Assembly: GCA_963575745.1 (NCBI GenBank)
Contig: CAUYUJ010018055.1
Span: forward strand, 64,001 to 128,000
Direction: 5' to 3'
DNA length: 64,000 nt
DNA from: Prorocentrum cordatum
Taxonomy: Eukaryota; Sar; Dinophyceae; Prorocentrales; Prorocentraceae
Below the pieces are notes generated by a model that saw only the letters and a program-made list of their open reading frames with translations, searched no databases and had not been told where the DNA came from. This document shows positions 33,554 through 45,245 of the stretch, piece after piece (position 1 is the first letter of the stretch; each line of letters starts with the position of its first letter). Made by a program: the position numbers and the translations under genes.

Positions 33554-34230
33554 TCAAGATCGGGGGCCGTCTTGGTGCCCTTGCACCTGTTGGCGCGAGC
33601 AATCCTGCCATCGCCACCCCGCGTAACATCGCGAAGTGAGTGCAGTGACGGATGTCATGCTCAGTCCAGCCTTGGTCGAGCCAGCGCTCCAAGGCGTTCG
33701 GAGATATACATTGGCGAGCCAGCCCATCATCTTCATAGCTGACGAGGCGCGGCACGCCTCGTACTTCAGGCTCAGCTGGGCGATCCTCGATCTGAGGCGG
33801 GCCCCCCGCGGGCGCCCCCTTATCGGTGGAGGCGCCCTTTCGTCAGGAGGGCGCGGGCGCTGCGTGCCACAAAGGCGAACGCGCGAGTGCCTGCGCGAGT
33901 GACTCCGACCCTGGCGCGGCAGGCGATGACGCTCAACTTCCCAGGCGTCTTCGTCGTCATCTGTGCGAACCACCCGTCTCCAAACTGGGCGGCTCGTGGA
34001 CCTGTCACGTGCCACGAACGCGAAACGATGGCCCTCATTGCGCCCGTGTCCGCATTGGATACGTTCGGAAAGATCACCGGCATTTCGCGGGTTCTCCCGC
34101 AGAGCGTCATCGTCGTATAATTCCCTGTCAATCGGATTGCCAATGACCTGCGGAAAGAGCGTCGCGTCAGTGATATCTCCTCCTCTGTCGCTGAAATAGT
34201 GGCTTCAGAACCCACGGGTGCCCCCGCCAT
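33554..34230 (-). pseudogene. Copia gag-region remnants
   Basis: Overlapping minus frames (33554-34015, 33820-34230) include RRSLAIRLTGNYTTMTLCGR, then REMPVIFPNVSNADTGAMRA and FAFVARDRSTSRPVW. They are split by frameshifts. They follow the zinc knuckle and precede the linker ORFs. No function can be named. Confidence 0.4.
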
Positions 34231-34238
34231 GTCGCGGT

Positions 34239-34740
34239 CTACCTCGGCGGGCGCGTGGGAATCCTCGAATCCTCGTCGAACTCGATCTGCGCAGTTTGCC
34301 CCGCGATGGGCATGCCCAACCAGTCCGCCAGGTTGATCTCATCATGGCCAACATAGATCTCATCGAAGAGCTCGTCGGCATACGAGGGACACGCCGGCAC
34401 TTCGATGCCTGGCGGCCATGACATGAACGGCGGCAGTTGGGGTGTCTGCGGGGTCGGCCAATATCGTCTCCCAATCGACATGCGGTATGTCCGAATCAGT
34501 TTGAGCCACATGTATTGACGGTCCCCTGCCTCTCCCATCGCCTCGGGGGCATTCACGACGGAAATGTTGTGTGCTATGGCAAATGTCACGTTCCATGGTT
34601 TTGCCGTTGGCGTCTCTCGGGTTACCCCGACGTCCCCTACCCTTTCCTGAGGCGCGCCCGCGGCCTCCACATGCCCCCAGGAATAACTTCGTGCTGTGGT
34701 CCAGTGGGGGATACCAGGAATGCCAGCATACCTCTACCAT
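34239..34740 (-). pseudogene. Copia gag zinc knuckle
   Basis: A basic Gly/Arg-rich run (GRGRASGKGRGRRGNPRDAN) leads into RDICHSTQHFRRECPRGDG at about 34542-34592. This matches the CCHC knuckle C-x2-C-x4-H-x4-C, with the first Cys replaced by Arg (TGT to CGT would do). Then comes an acidic segment, SDIPHVDWETILADPADTPT and YADELFDEIYVGHDEINLAD. CCHC knuckles bind RNA in gag. The order basic-knuckle-acidic is typical. Confidence 0.7.
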
Positions 34741-34861
34741 GCAGTCGCCGTCGCTTGCCCTTACCCTTGCCTCAACCCTTACCCTTCACTCTGGCAATGC
34801 GTCGTACCTTACGAACTGGCGTCTTCATGAAACGTCTCCAACGGCATTCGTGTCTGGTATC

Positions 34862-36060
34862 CTAGAAATAACCATTGTGCCTGTTGTTCTTCTGTAAGAT
34901 ACGTAAGCATGCCGGAATAGTCGAGGGCAGAAATTTCGTCATCTGATGACGCGTCGGCGTCGGCTCCAAAGTTAACGTCGGACTCGGTGGATTGCCCCGC
35001 TGTGCCTGAAAGGGTAGTGGCTTGAGTAGGGGCCGCCGTTGCCGACGGCCCCTGATATCTAGCCCACGAGCATCGCGACCCCGTAAGCGGGCCACCATTT
35101 TGGGCTCATAGGGTGGCGGCCTCTGTTGGTTGTGGATCATCATTCCAGACGTTCGTAGCAGGTTGCCCTGCGTTAGTCTCAGTGCTAAACGTTTCGGCAC
35201 GGTGACCACGCCTACAGATACCACCAATGTTGCCCGGGGTTCGCTCGGCGATGTGGGCATATAACCTCATGCGCTCCAGCGGGGCATCAATTTGTCGTTG
35301 GCTCCTCGGCATTCGGTGGTTGAGTGGCTGTAGAAATTGTTGTGAACACGACGCCCCCACCCCTAAAGCCCTGAACAGGATGACGGTTAGAATATGGATA
35401 TTGGGGATGTTAAAGCCTGCGCTCTCCGCCTCGTAGCGGGCTATCTCGAAGCGCGCCGGTGTCTGGTGCGTCCGTTCTCCCGCATGGGCGCGAAAGTCGA
35501 CGGGGGCCGTTCCCGAGTTTAGTCGGCGCCCCCCCTCTAAATCTTCAAACTTCGCGCTGAAGAGGAACGCGATGTAGGCGGCGCCATCGGCGCGGCGGCC
35601 ACCAATATTAGCGCCAGAATTGATGACTGAGGGGGGTACTCATATGGCTATGGTCCGCGCGAGGCCTCCCAGACCGCGCTGTAGTGCCGCGACCTGTTGG
35701 GAGGGATCACGTTGCCTGTGGCCACGTTGATCCAGGCGTGCACCTCTCGAACGAATTCGCGGAAAAGCACCTGGCCGGCAGGGCCCCAGCGGGGGCCGGC
35801 TGTTCCTGCGCCGTCTCCACTGCGCTGCATGCGTCCCACAGCGCGCCCGGCAGCGACCCGCAGAAGGCCAAATCTGGTAATAGCAATCCAGTGGCCCCGC
35901 AGGTCGTGGTCGGACATTCGCGGCAGGGGTTTGCGGCGTGTTGTCGTTCGCCAGCGCGGGGGTTGGAGGCGGCGCACCGTCGTGTCGCGCGTTGCCGCGC
36001 AGGGCGTCTTCGAAAGAAGGTTTCAATTTGAGCAGGTGGGTGGGCTTCAGGAGCGTAGTA
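34862..36060 (-). pseudogene. Copia gag N-terminal (capsid-like) region
   Basis: Several minus frames: HAWINVATGNVIPPNRSRHY and SAVWEASRGP (about 35740-35648), then QRQIDAPLERMRLYAHIAER, TPGNIGGICRRGHRAETFST and ETNAGQPATNVWNDDPQPTE (35106-35360), and a continuation to 34862. An Ala-Gly-Gln-Pro-Ala palindrome is at 35158. The region lies directly inside the candidate 5' LTR, as expected for gag. The start codon is not clear. Confidence 0.5.
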
Positions 36061-36256
36061 GCGCAGGCAAGTAGGACGCATGTAAGAAGCCTCCGCGAGA
36101 ACGGAGGTAGCGCTGCAGGCGCGCTTCCGGTTGTGCGCAGTTATAGACATTCCTCCGCGCAAACCCACTGCTCCCTGATGTTCCACCATGTCAGTAGTCC
36201 ACCAGATAGCGCCGTGGATGGTGAGAAGTAGAGCAAGAGCTGACCACCATAGGCCA

Positions 36257-36268
36257 GTTCCGCTACCA
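36257..36268 (-). promoter_or_regulatory. Possible primer-binding site (initiator tRNA-like)
   Basis: The minus strand reads TGGTAGCGGAAC just inside candidate LTR copy B, four bases after its CA. Most retroelement primer sites begin TGG and pair with a tRNA 3' end; TGGTAGCAGA is the form for some initiator-Met tRNAs. The match is short and could be chance. Confidence 0.35.
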
Positions 36269-36270
36269 AG

Positions 36271-36558
36271 TTTGAAAAGGGCTGCGAGGCCCAACCAGCA
36301 GCTTCGCATAAGGCGAAGACCATGTCCAACTCTGCTGCGCCGTAGCAGCGATAGCCCCAGAAGTAAGAGATCGTCGCGGGAGCGACGGGCCATGGCAAGC
36401 GAAGGTGTTTCCGATCTCAATAGCAAGTGGCGCGCTTCGCGATGAGGCACAGTCATGCCTTCGCGGCCGGCCGCTTGGGCACAGACGGCCGCGGACGATC
36501 GCTCGCTATCTCTCGCTCTTGCCCCAGCTCCCTGTAGGAGTTGTTCAGGTAGAGAAGC
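36271..36558 (-). repeat. Candidate 5' LTR (direct repeat copy B)
   Basis: Partner of 19255-19545 in the same orientation. On the minus strand it would start TGAACAACTCCTACAGGGAG and end near CA at 36273-36274, giving TG...CA ends. The two copies differ at many positions, so the insertion would be old. Confidence 0.5.
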
Positions 36559-37946
36559 GCGCAAAAGCCGATAACAGCAGGCAGTGCGCTACGGCGGCAG
36601 CGCGATCTTCCGATGGGCCGCCGCGTGCCCTGTTCTGCCACCCCGCCGAAAAGTGCGATGCGCGCGTGTGTTTCGCGTTGCGGGTCCGCGGCGCCGTCGC
36701 GTATAATTGAGACATTCTGCGTTTGCTGGCATGTGTTATATTGTTTTCTTCTTTGCGCCTGAAGTGCCAAGCCCTGGTTTACCATCGACGTTGTGGCATC
36801 GAAGATAAAAGGCAACAGTTTTTCATTGATCATGCATGTCATAATCCTTGTGCTCAAAGAAAAACAAGGAACGGAAGAGAAACATATATATATATATAAA
36901 CAAAAAATGCACAATGTCGCTCGATGGGCCGCGCCAAGATTGCGACGCGCAGCCGCGCTCTCGTCGCTGCGCTGGAAGAACAGGCTCTCGACGCAAGGTC
37001 CCAGCGCATGGCGCAATTCAGCAATTTGCTCTCTGTTTGGCGCAGACGACCACCAAGAAAGAAAGCTCCAGCCTGCAATTCCCCGAAGACGTCTTCTTCC
37101 CAACGGGGTCGGCCAGCAGCCAAGCGCCGGAGGTCGCTGATTACTATGGTTGGCCCATGCGAGCGGCATCTCGTTGCGAATGCAGCCATATCAGAAAAAG
37201 AATCACGACGTGCACGACAATCGCGCGCCCTCGCGCTAGCGCCGGCGCCCGCGGCTACTAACCCTAGACGCCCCCCAGAGACGCGCGCTCGAAAGCTCGC
37301 CGTGCGATCTCTCTCTGTCTGGGCGCAGACTTGGACGGCGCGCTTCGCCCGGGGCGACGCGCAGGAACCGACGCCGGCCCGCTCTCTAGCTCATGATTCC
37401 CGCCCAGAAGAATTGACTAGAAGCCCTCGAACTCGGAAAATGCTAAGCCTCGGCAGTAGGTCTCTTGAAGCCACAACACTGCAATGACCGCATCTCGCCT
37501 GCGATTGGCAATCTCTGAATGATTCCGCAGCCAGCCCGAGGCAGCGCCATCGCCGCGCGCCGAACCTGCCGCGCGACATGGGCGAGCGCAGGAACGCTGC
37601 CCATCTGCCTAGTCAGACTGCAATCGTTCTGACAATCCGCCGTCCGAGCCCCTACTCGGCGCCGTTGCCATGTCCTTTCCATTCCTTCTCGCCCTTCCCA
37701 CTTCAATTCGCAGCTCGGATCGCGGCGTCGTTGGCCCCTGCAGTGAGGTCTTGCACCATCGCATCGTCAGTGAGTTCGCCCCAGTGTGCCCGCTGCCTTT
37801 CCCGAGCGATTCCAGCGGCGCTGCTTGCGTCTTCCTCGCCCAGAACCAGGTCCTCAGCGCCGTTGAGCTCGCGCTCGTTCGCGTCGCCGCGCACTTCTCC
37901 CTTCGAACGCACCAATCCACGAAACTCTCGCGGGGCCCGAACAGAA

Positions 37947-37967
37947 CCCCCCCCCCCCCCCCCCCCC
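37947..37967. repeat. Poly-C run (21)
   Basis: Uninterrupted C homopolymer, G-quadruplex-prone on the minus strand. Confidence 0.95.
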
Positions 37968-38606
37968 GCGCGCTTCTCAACTGGCGGACCGGCGCGCGCT
38001 CATATGATGCACGTGATACATTTTTGTCGGGAAACCCACGCAAACGTTTGCCAGTTTGCCCCGAGCGTCCGCGGTGGCGAACTTGAGACCGCCCTGCACA
38101 TAACAATCAAACGGCCCCGGTACGTCGCGGCTGCGCACTTGGTCGCCGAGGAATTGCGCGGCCGAGCTGTAGTCTGGGAGCTCGCCCACGCCACTGGGAA
38201 ACACATGGCTTCGCTTCTCTGCGCCTGCCGCCAACTCGTCGAAATATTTCTTCCGGCCCCTGAGTCTCAGCTTCCACGTGCGACGTTAAGCTGGCGGCCG
38301 CGGACGTTGCGAAATGGGGCCGGGGCGCTGTTCGAAGGCGCCCCTGCGGGCTGCGAGCTGACCGCGCTCAGCGGCAATGCCCAGCCGGATCGGGCGCAAT
38401 TCCCCCTTGATTTGTTCCCGAAGACATGCGCTCAACAGCATGCGATCTAAGTGGCCCTGACGGCGTAGACGCTCCGTCGTCGATGCCGGATGCCGCCGCC
38501 AAGCTGTCTTGCAAGCGGCGTCGACGTTGAAATGCGAGCCCGCTGTCGGACGCGTCGGCGAGCCCGCCCATCTCGCGCAGGGGGCGGCGGGCGCGGCGCC
38601 GCTTTG

Positions 38607-38630
38607 CCCCCCCCCCCCCCCCCCCCCCCC
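38607..38630. repeat. Poly-C run (24)
   Basis: Uninterrupted C homopolymer followed by GG and an A run. Confidence 0.95.
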
Positions 38631-39815
38631 GGCAAAAAGCTGCAACGCGTCCTCGGCTGCGGGCGCGGGCCGCGCAATTCGGCTCCGACGCCCTCGGAAA
38701 CGTCGCAATTGATTCCCAACTTGTGGTAGATAAGAAACGCGAGGAAACAATAATGGAGGCTCCTAAAGAACAAGGAAATTGGGGGGCATGGCAAGCGGAG
38801 CATGGCACGCGGGGCGCGGCGTGCGGATGGGCGGGGGTGCCGCGGTTTGAGCCACCCCATAAGCGCGAGCCGAAGACAATTCGAAAAAGTGGCATGCCTA
38901 CGCGCGCGAGCATCACGACATCGAAATCCTCGCCATCCCTGGAGGTCTGACGCGGCCGCGCGCGCAGCAGGACAGGCCCGCCAGCCGCCGCCACGGCGGC
39001 TCCGAAGCGGCCCACCTGAACTGGAGCCCAGCTACGCCAGCTAGGCAACTGAGCATCGCGGGGCCGTCTGGAGACACAGCCCGCAAACAAGCCGCTCGCA
39101 AGCCCGCTGGCCCAGTGATCGCACATGGCGGGGCCTCAGAGGCGCGCGAGCCCATCTCTTCCGATCGCTTGGCCGCGTCTGAGCATCCGACGCGGATGCC
39201 TTTGAATTTCTCCGCCGGCCGACCGACGCATGCAGCTTCGCCCGTCCAGCACCGCGCCGAACAAGCACGGTCGGCTAAGCGCCGGAGACCCTCGCCGAGC
39301 ATCGCTGGCAACGCCCGCCTGCAGAGAAAGTCTCGTGCATAGGCGCCCGCCCTCGGGGATCTTCTGACCCGGGTCAATCCAGGCCCAGGTCAGCAGGATA
39401 CAAAAACTGCAATGCCAAAAAAAAAACTGCAACGCAGGTTTTCGCAAACCCGGCTGAAGATGCGCGGCCGCCTCGCGGCCACGAACGGCTCGCTAACCCG
39501 GGTCAGCCAGGATCTGGTGCCGTGGCTGACCCTCATTTGCATTGACCCCCGTCTCAAGGCCCCCGGCGCCCACCGCGCCCAGGTTTACCGGGAGCTAGAG
39601 CGATGGCCCGACGGGGCCCGCCAGCCCCGCCGCGACGAGGGCCCGCTATAGTGGCGCCCCTGCACGGCGCCAGCTTCCCGCCAATCTGGCACGAACGTCG
39701 CGCTGGCGCGGCCGTCGCCCGAAGCGGAGCGACGCCGACGCAGCGGGGCACCCCCTTCCCAGCAAAACAAGGCTAGGATCGGGATAAATCGCCCCAGAGC
39801 GTTCCAGAGCGCTCT

Positions 39816-39837
39816 CAGAGCGTTCCGGAACGCTCTG
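39816..39837. repeat. 22-bp perfect palindrome
   Basis: CAGAGCGTTCC joined to its exact complement. Two more AGAGCG/CGCTCT units lie directly upstream (39796-39815). Confidence 0.9.
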
Positions 39838-39935
39838 AAAGCGGCCGCGGCTCCCAATACATCCCCCAAACCCGCCGATTCTCAGAGATCCCGAGTAATC
39901 CCGATCCGATTTTGCCCCGATCTTCGCGTCGTTTT

Positions 39936-40157
39936 AGGAGCTTGTTTTTTTAAGACTCTGGCAAGTTTACTTGCATGGACGGGGGGGGGGGCTGAGCCTG
40001 AAGCAAGCCCGGGGGGGGGGGGGGCGCGGAAATCGCGCAAGTCGAAAGGCACTTGCACGCTAGCATTCGCTTGAAGAGGAGCGAGGGGGGGGGGGGGGGA
40101 ACGCCGCGCATGTAAACTCGCCTGAATCCCCCCCCCCCAAAAAAAAAAACAAGCTCT
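39936..40157. repeat. Fold-back element with homopolymer-containing arms
   Basis: AGCTTGTTTTTTT near 39938 is complementary to AAAAAAAACAAGCT near 40142-40154. AGTTTACTTGCATG near 39963 is complementary to CATGTAAACT near 40109. Poly-G runs (39981-39991, 40011-40024, 40085-40099), a poly-C run and a poly-A run lie within it. Confidence 0.6.
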
Positions 40158-40379
40158 GGGGCACCCCCTTCCAAGCAAAGCGGCCACCGGCCGGGACTGA
40201 GGCGCGGCCGCGGGGGGCGGGGGGCACGGGGCCGCGGGGGAGGGGCGGCGAGGCGGGATCGAGGGGGCAGGGGGCGAGGGGGGGCGAGCGCCGGGGCGCA
40301 GTGGGGGAGGCGACGCGGCGGGGGGAGGAAGGGGGAAAGGGAAAAGGAGCAAGCGGCGGGGATGGGGCGAGAGTAGGAA

Positions 40380-40552
40380 GGCACCAACTATACACCAACA
40401 CCGATCCTGGCCAGGATCACCCTGGGCCCAGGATCACCCTGGGCCCAGGATCGGTGTATACGCCCCCCTGCCTTGCGCAAGAAGGCATATACACCGATCC
40501 TGGGCCCAGGGTGATGCTGAGCCAGGATCGGTGTTGGTGTATAGTTGGTGCC
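40380..40552. mobile_element. Fold-back/MITE-like element
   Basis: The ends GGCACCAACTATACACCAAC (40380-) and GTTGGTGTATAGTTGGTGCC (-40552) are exact reverse complements, and complementarity continues through CACCGATCCTGG and the GGGCCCAGGATC blocks. The left arm carries one extra CACCCTGGGCCCAGGAT unit. There is no coding capacity. Confidence 0.85.
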
Positions 40553-41425
40553 CTCCGAGAGAGGGGGAGGCACGACGCGCCTGCTGCCCCGCGCAGGGAC
40601 AAGTTCAGGGACTCGCTGCTCCGATTCGCGCGGGGCGTTGGCGAGGGCACGCGCGGGCTCTTCACCCTCGCCCCGCAGAGCCCGTCGGTGTCGGCCTCGC
40701 TGCCGCAAGTGTTCGCGACGGCTTCGATCGGACTTCGAGCCGTTCGGCGAAGCGGAGGAGGAATGGGGGCGCACCTTCCTGCTGGGCCGAATCGCTCTCA
40801 CAGGCACTGGCGACGAGCCCACGTTCGGGCACGTCGCCCAGGTGAGCATCCTCGTTGCTTTCTGATGCGGGCCGGGGGGTAGAGACGTCTCGGAATCCGA
40901 TTCGGTGCCGGTGGAGACGGCGCTGGAAAAGGCCCGGACCATGTCGCCTCAAGGGGCGACGACGGCGGCGAGGAGGGACCGACCTCCCCGAAAAAACGGT
41001 CCCCAGGCGATCCCGGGTAGACGCTGACACCATGGCGCGGGACTCGTGGCTGTTCGACCTGCTCATGCGCAAGGAACGGCAGCTGCGCGCCTGCGAGCTC
41101 CTCGGAATTCTGATTTCGACGCCTCTGCCGCGTCCGCCACGGCAGGCTTAGAGATGCTAGAATAATAATTTCATCGACCAAAACTCAAACCAAAAACTGC
41201 GCCGACTTCGTGTTGGAGCTCCCGTTCGGGAGGTGCTTTGTGTTTTTGTGGTTTTCAGACTTTGGCCGCATCTCGGCGGCATGGGCTGGCCAAAGTCTCG
41301 GAGAAGGCTTTGGCGCGCCTATCGGCGGGGGTCTGGCCCAACAGGGGTGGGCGGGGAAGCGCCGACCACAAACCATTCCCCAGCCGAATATACGTTACCA
41401 CATCCACCCGTAAAAGCACCGCTAG

Positions 41426-41606
41426 CTGGGTAGTCGAAGCCAATCTGGCGCCAATCTGGCAGGCCCAATCTGGCAAACGGGGGCAATCTGGCGAGGGAGC
41501 CAACGCGAATCCAGTCTGGCGAATAACCCAAACCCTCCAATGTGGCCGGGCCAGATTGGCCCCTGGGGCCCAGTCCAGTCTGACAGTCTGGCCTTCGACT
41601 ACCCAG
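41426..41606. mobile_element. MITE-like element with internal CCAATCTGGC repeats
   Basis: Inverted ends: CTGGGTAGTCGAAGCCA at 41426-41442 against CCTTCGACTACCCAG at 41592-41606. The interior has several copies of CAATCTGGC and its complement GCCAGATTGG. No open frame of interest. Confidence 0.7.
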
Positions 41607-41656
41607 GCTGGTGGATGGGGCACCAGGAAGGCCCCATGCGTCTCCAGTGCGCGCGA

Positions 41657-41895
41657 GGAGGAGGAGGAGGAGGAGGAGGAGGAGGAGGAGGAGGAGGAGG
41701 AGGAGGAGGAGGGGGAGGCGGAGGAGGAGGAGGAGCTGGGACTTGGGGAAATAGTGGAAGCCCCCAACAAAAAAGACAAACTGTGATCGAACCTGGGAGC
41801 CCGAGGAGGAGGAGGAAGGGGTGGAGGAGGGAGGAGGAGGGAAGAGGAGGGAGGAGGAGGGAGGAGGAGGGAGGAGGAAGAGGAGGAGGTGGAGG
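41657..41895. repeat. (GGA)n tracts
   Basis: GGA repeats at 41657-41732 and 41802-41895. Confidence 0.95.
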
Positions 41896-42159
41896 AAGAT
41901 GACGAGCTGGCAGGAGGTCGTCGCACATGCTCCAGTGTCGGTCTGCATGCCGTCCTCGCAAGCGCTGGGTGGAACGACGCTCGGGGCCTCCTGGAGTGCA
42001 CCCTGGGCCCTCGCGGAGCTCCCAGAGTGCCTCCCCCAGATTCCCCCCTGGAGGCCTCGTTCCCACGTGCCCTCGTAGAACCCGCGGCGCGCCGCGCGCC
42101 ACCTGCACTCGCACGCGCGCAAAACATTCCACCGAGAACTTCGCCATCGCCCCCAAGGG

Positions 42160-42470
42160 GGGACGCTCTTGCAACCCTCTTGGGCCCCTCCTCGACCCCT
42201 GTCGGGACTCCATTCGGGGAAGAAAAAATGGCATACACATAACAACTCGGAGGTCCGCGCGGATTACTCGGATCCGCGCTGGACCCCCATGGCGGCGCCT
42301 CCAGCGCCGCCCCTGGCGCGCTCCGCGCGCCAGGGAGGGGGGTCCAGCGCCGATCCGAGGAATCCGCGCGGACCTCCGAGTTTTTATGCTTATGCCACTC
42401 TTTGCTCCCCGAGGGACGCTCTTGCATTCTTCTCGGGCCCCTCTTCGACCCTTGTCGGGACCCCATGGGA
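42160..42470. mobile_element. Fold-back element flanked by ~56-bp direct repeats (family E copy 1)
   Basis: Inverted arms of about 70 bases (about 42216-42287 and 42341-42410) share TGGCATA, AACTCGGAGGTCCGCGCGG and CGCTGGACCCC. The element lies between two direct copies of a roughly 56-base block beginning GGACGCTCTTGCA (42160-42215 and 42413-42470). A related palindromic core occurs at 49444-49560. Confidence 0.75.
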
Positions 42471-42832
42471 GGTCGCCGCGGAAGCTGGAGGATTCGGTGA
42501 AAAAATGCCGCCGACTTCGGGAGGCAAACGAGTTCCCCGGCTCTGCGAGGCCGTGACATACCAATAGCCCCGGGAAAGCAGGCACAGCAGAGAAAAGAGG
42601 GACAAAGGACGCGGGCAGACGACAAAAAGAGGGAGGCCGTGGGACTGGAGCGCCGAGCGGCAGGGGTTCCTGCAAGATGCCAGTAGGAAGACGCAGAGCA
42701 AGCCACGCACATGCATCAACAATACAAGCGTGAGGGCACAGGATGGACAGCCGAGGGAACCCCCAGGCCATGAACCGCCCTCCGAGAGCCCGTGGGCTAC
42801 GGAGGCCCTGTGTTCGACGGATTGCCGGGACG

Positions 42833-42961
42833 TGGAGGAGGAGGAGGAGGAGGAGGAGGAGGAGGAGGAGGAGGAGGAGGAGGAGGAGGAGGAGGAGGAG
42901 GAGGAGAGGGAGGAGGAGGAGGAGGAGGAGGAGGAGGAGGAGGAGGAGGAGGAGGAGGAGC
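42833..42961. repeat. (GGA)n tract
   Basis: Nearly pure GGA/GAG repeat, about 130 bp. Confidence 0.97.
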
Positions 42962-43117
42962 TGGCTCGTGATCGGGCGTCCTGGAGCCCTGCTGGGGCCC
43001 TCCCGAGGCGGACCCGGGCCCCGAAGGGGCCCCACGAGGTGTCCGAGACGGCCCCACGACCTGGCACGGACCGGGCCCTTGATCGCGACGGGTTGCTCTG
43101 CTCTCGCGGAGCCTGTG

Positions 43118-43212
43118 GAGGCTCTCCCGAGGCATGCCTGAGGTGCCGATGAGACCCACAAAGGAGGCTCTCCCGAGGCATTCCCGAGGTGCCGATGAGA
43201 CCCCCAAAGGCC
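43118..43212. repeat. Tandem duplication, ~47-bp unit
   Basis: GGAGGCTCTCCCGAGGCAT and GAGGTGCCGATGAGACCC occur twice in a row. Confidence 0.85.
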
Positions 43213-44009
43213 CCCAAGATGGGCCCCAAGGGTCATGCAGGCTTGCGATCGGCACGGCGCCCGCGGTGCCGGCGCAACTTCACGCGCGGCGCCGCGGATC
43301 CACATCGCACGCACCCTCTTGTTGTTGGTTGGATCCGATTTTGGCTCTGCGGCCCGCCAGAAGTGACAATGGATTTCTACCTCAGGAGGCGTCCTAAGCA
43401 CAAAAGCTGGCGGGAACGGAACAGCTCCTCGAGCAAACATTTCCCCGACCTCCTCCCCACCCTCCAACGCCCGCTCCGCCCTCTCCCGAAGCCACTGCGA
43501 CGTTAAATCTCGCAGCCGAGCGGCGTGGGCTTAGAAGCTCTACTGCCTGTGCCACAAGGTGACTGGCGCTGCTGCACACGGCCACAGATAAAGGATGGGT
43601 GGGATACTGGCGCACAATGTCTAGCCTGGGGCCAATGTACGTTGCTCATCAGACTCCTCAAGGTGCGCTGGTGATGATGGCTCCACATGCTGACCTGCTA
43701 CGGATCAGACCTCGGGCCCAATCCCAAACAACATGGAAATGACGTCGCCTTCAGTGCCTCGCTATCCCCAGATACACCTTGGATGTCGCGATCTTGCCTG
43801 TCGGATATACAATTCTATCCAGCTCGAATAATTATCTCGCAGCTCCAGCGGCGCCATCTGATTTAAATACAAGGTATCTCCAAGATCGCCCAGGACCCTG
43901 GACTCTCACAGCACTCGTGAAAGTGCAGCCGATCCTAGCGATGGACAGGTCATCTACTTCGCGGAGGGGAGGTGTGGGATGCCCAGAAGGGGAGGGGCAC
44001 TACTCTCAG

Positions 44010-44124
44010 ATGATGACGATGATGATGATGAGGAGGATGATGAGGATGATAATGGTGATGACAATGACGATGACGATGATGATGATGATGATGATGATGA
44101 GGATGATGATGATGATGATCATGA

Positions 44125-44155
<31 letters not shown>

Positions 44156-44570
44156 GATGGTGATGGTGATGATGGTGGTGATGATGATGGTGATGGTGAT
44201 GGTGATGATGACGATGATGATAAAGGTGACGATACCGATGATCATGGTGCTGATGTTGATGATGATGATGATCATAATGATGATGGTTATGGTGATGATC
44301 AGAATGGTGATGGTGATGATGATGATGATTGTGATGATTATGCTGATGGTGACGGTGGTGATGATGCTGATCATGATGACGATAGTGATGCTGATGATGG
44401 TGATAGGGGTGATGGTGATGATGGAGATGGTGTGGATCTTAATGATGATGGTGATGATGGTGATGATGATGTTCATGATGATGATATTGATGATGAAAAT
44501 GACTGTGATGATGGTTATGGTGATGGTGACGATGACGATGATGATGATGAGGATGATGAGGAGGAACATC
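44010..44570. repeat. (GAT)n-rich tract
   Basis: About 560 bases of GAT/GAC/GGT triplets, the complement type of the CAT tracts. Met and Asp frames across it are artefacts. Confidence 0.95.
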
Positions 44571-45096
44571 CCCTCCAATCAAGGGAGCAAATGGAAAACA
44601 CACGCAGCCCGCACCACAGCATTCTGACTGATCGGTGGTGCTCATGGCGCGACTGGCATGCACCCAATCAGCTGCCACCGCCACTGGCGGACGTGAAACC
44701 ACGTGCCTCAACCAGGGGTGAACGGTGGTCAGGTGCATCCAATGAGCTCCATCAACTACACATGCAGTTTGCTGTACGAGCTGATGAGCCTCACACCGTG
44801 ACGGCACGAAGCAAGTTAAAAAACTTCGGCTTTTAGTTGTCAACGATATGCTGCCGGATGCTGAGGGGCGGGGTGCTACGACATACCGGCCACCCTTCTG
44901 CACTGCAACAACCACTGCGGAAGATGCACTCACATCTGAGCGACGAAAAGAAACGGGTCTTACGCAAGATGACACAGCGACCCTACGCGGTGGCCTACGC
45001 GGGCTGCCAGCACGGTACACCACATTCGAAGCGAGGGTGCCTACGCGCGACCTTACGCGGCAGCTTACGCGCAAATGTCGGCGCTAACCACCCCTA

Positions 45097-45245
45097 GGGG
45101 GCCACATGCGAACCCTACCCCTGCCCCCCACGATTTCTCAGGGCGAGGGTGGGGTTCACTTCGTTCGGGAGCTCCCGAGCGAAGCGAACCCCACCCTCCC
45201 CCTCAGAAATCGTGGGGGGTAGGTGTAGGGTTCGCTTGTGGCCCC
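45097..45245. mobile_element. Near-perfect ~72-bp inverted repeat (fold-back/MITE)
   Basis: The arms meet almost without a spacer at GGGAGCTCCC (about 45168-45177). Outer ends GGGGCCACATGCGAACCCTA and TAGGGTTCGCTTGTGGCCCC match apart from about two positions. Inner blocks such as CCCCACGATTTCT and AGAAATCGTGGGG are exact complements. Confidence 0.9.

Larger units (their letters stand above)
36561..39815. other. No gene recognised
   Basis: About 3.2 kb of GC-rich DNA. Open frames up to 290 aa exist (37578-38450 on +), but composition follows GC content and no domain was recognised. Poly-C runs of 21 (37947-37967) and 24 (38607-38630) break the sequence. Confidence 0.45.

Noticed and set aside
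35092-35111. CCACCATTTTGGGCTCATAG, reminiscent of the dinoflagellate spliced leader
   Set aside because: Several mismatches to the known leader, no donor context, and it lies within the coding remnant of gag on the other strand. A chance match is more likely.
36453-37169. 238-aa minus-strand frame overlapping candidate LTR copy B as a gene
   Set aside because: Parallel translation of LTR copy A gives similar peptide fragments (ARRSRDDLLLLGLSLLRR versus ARHARDDFLRLGLPSL), so the resemblance reflects LTR homology. The rest lacks domain character.
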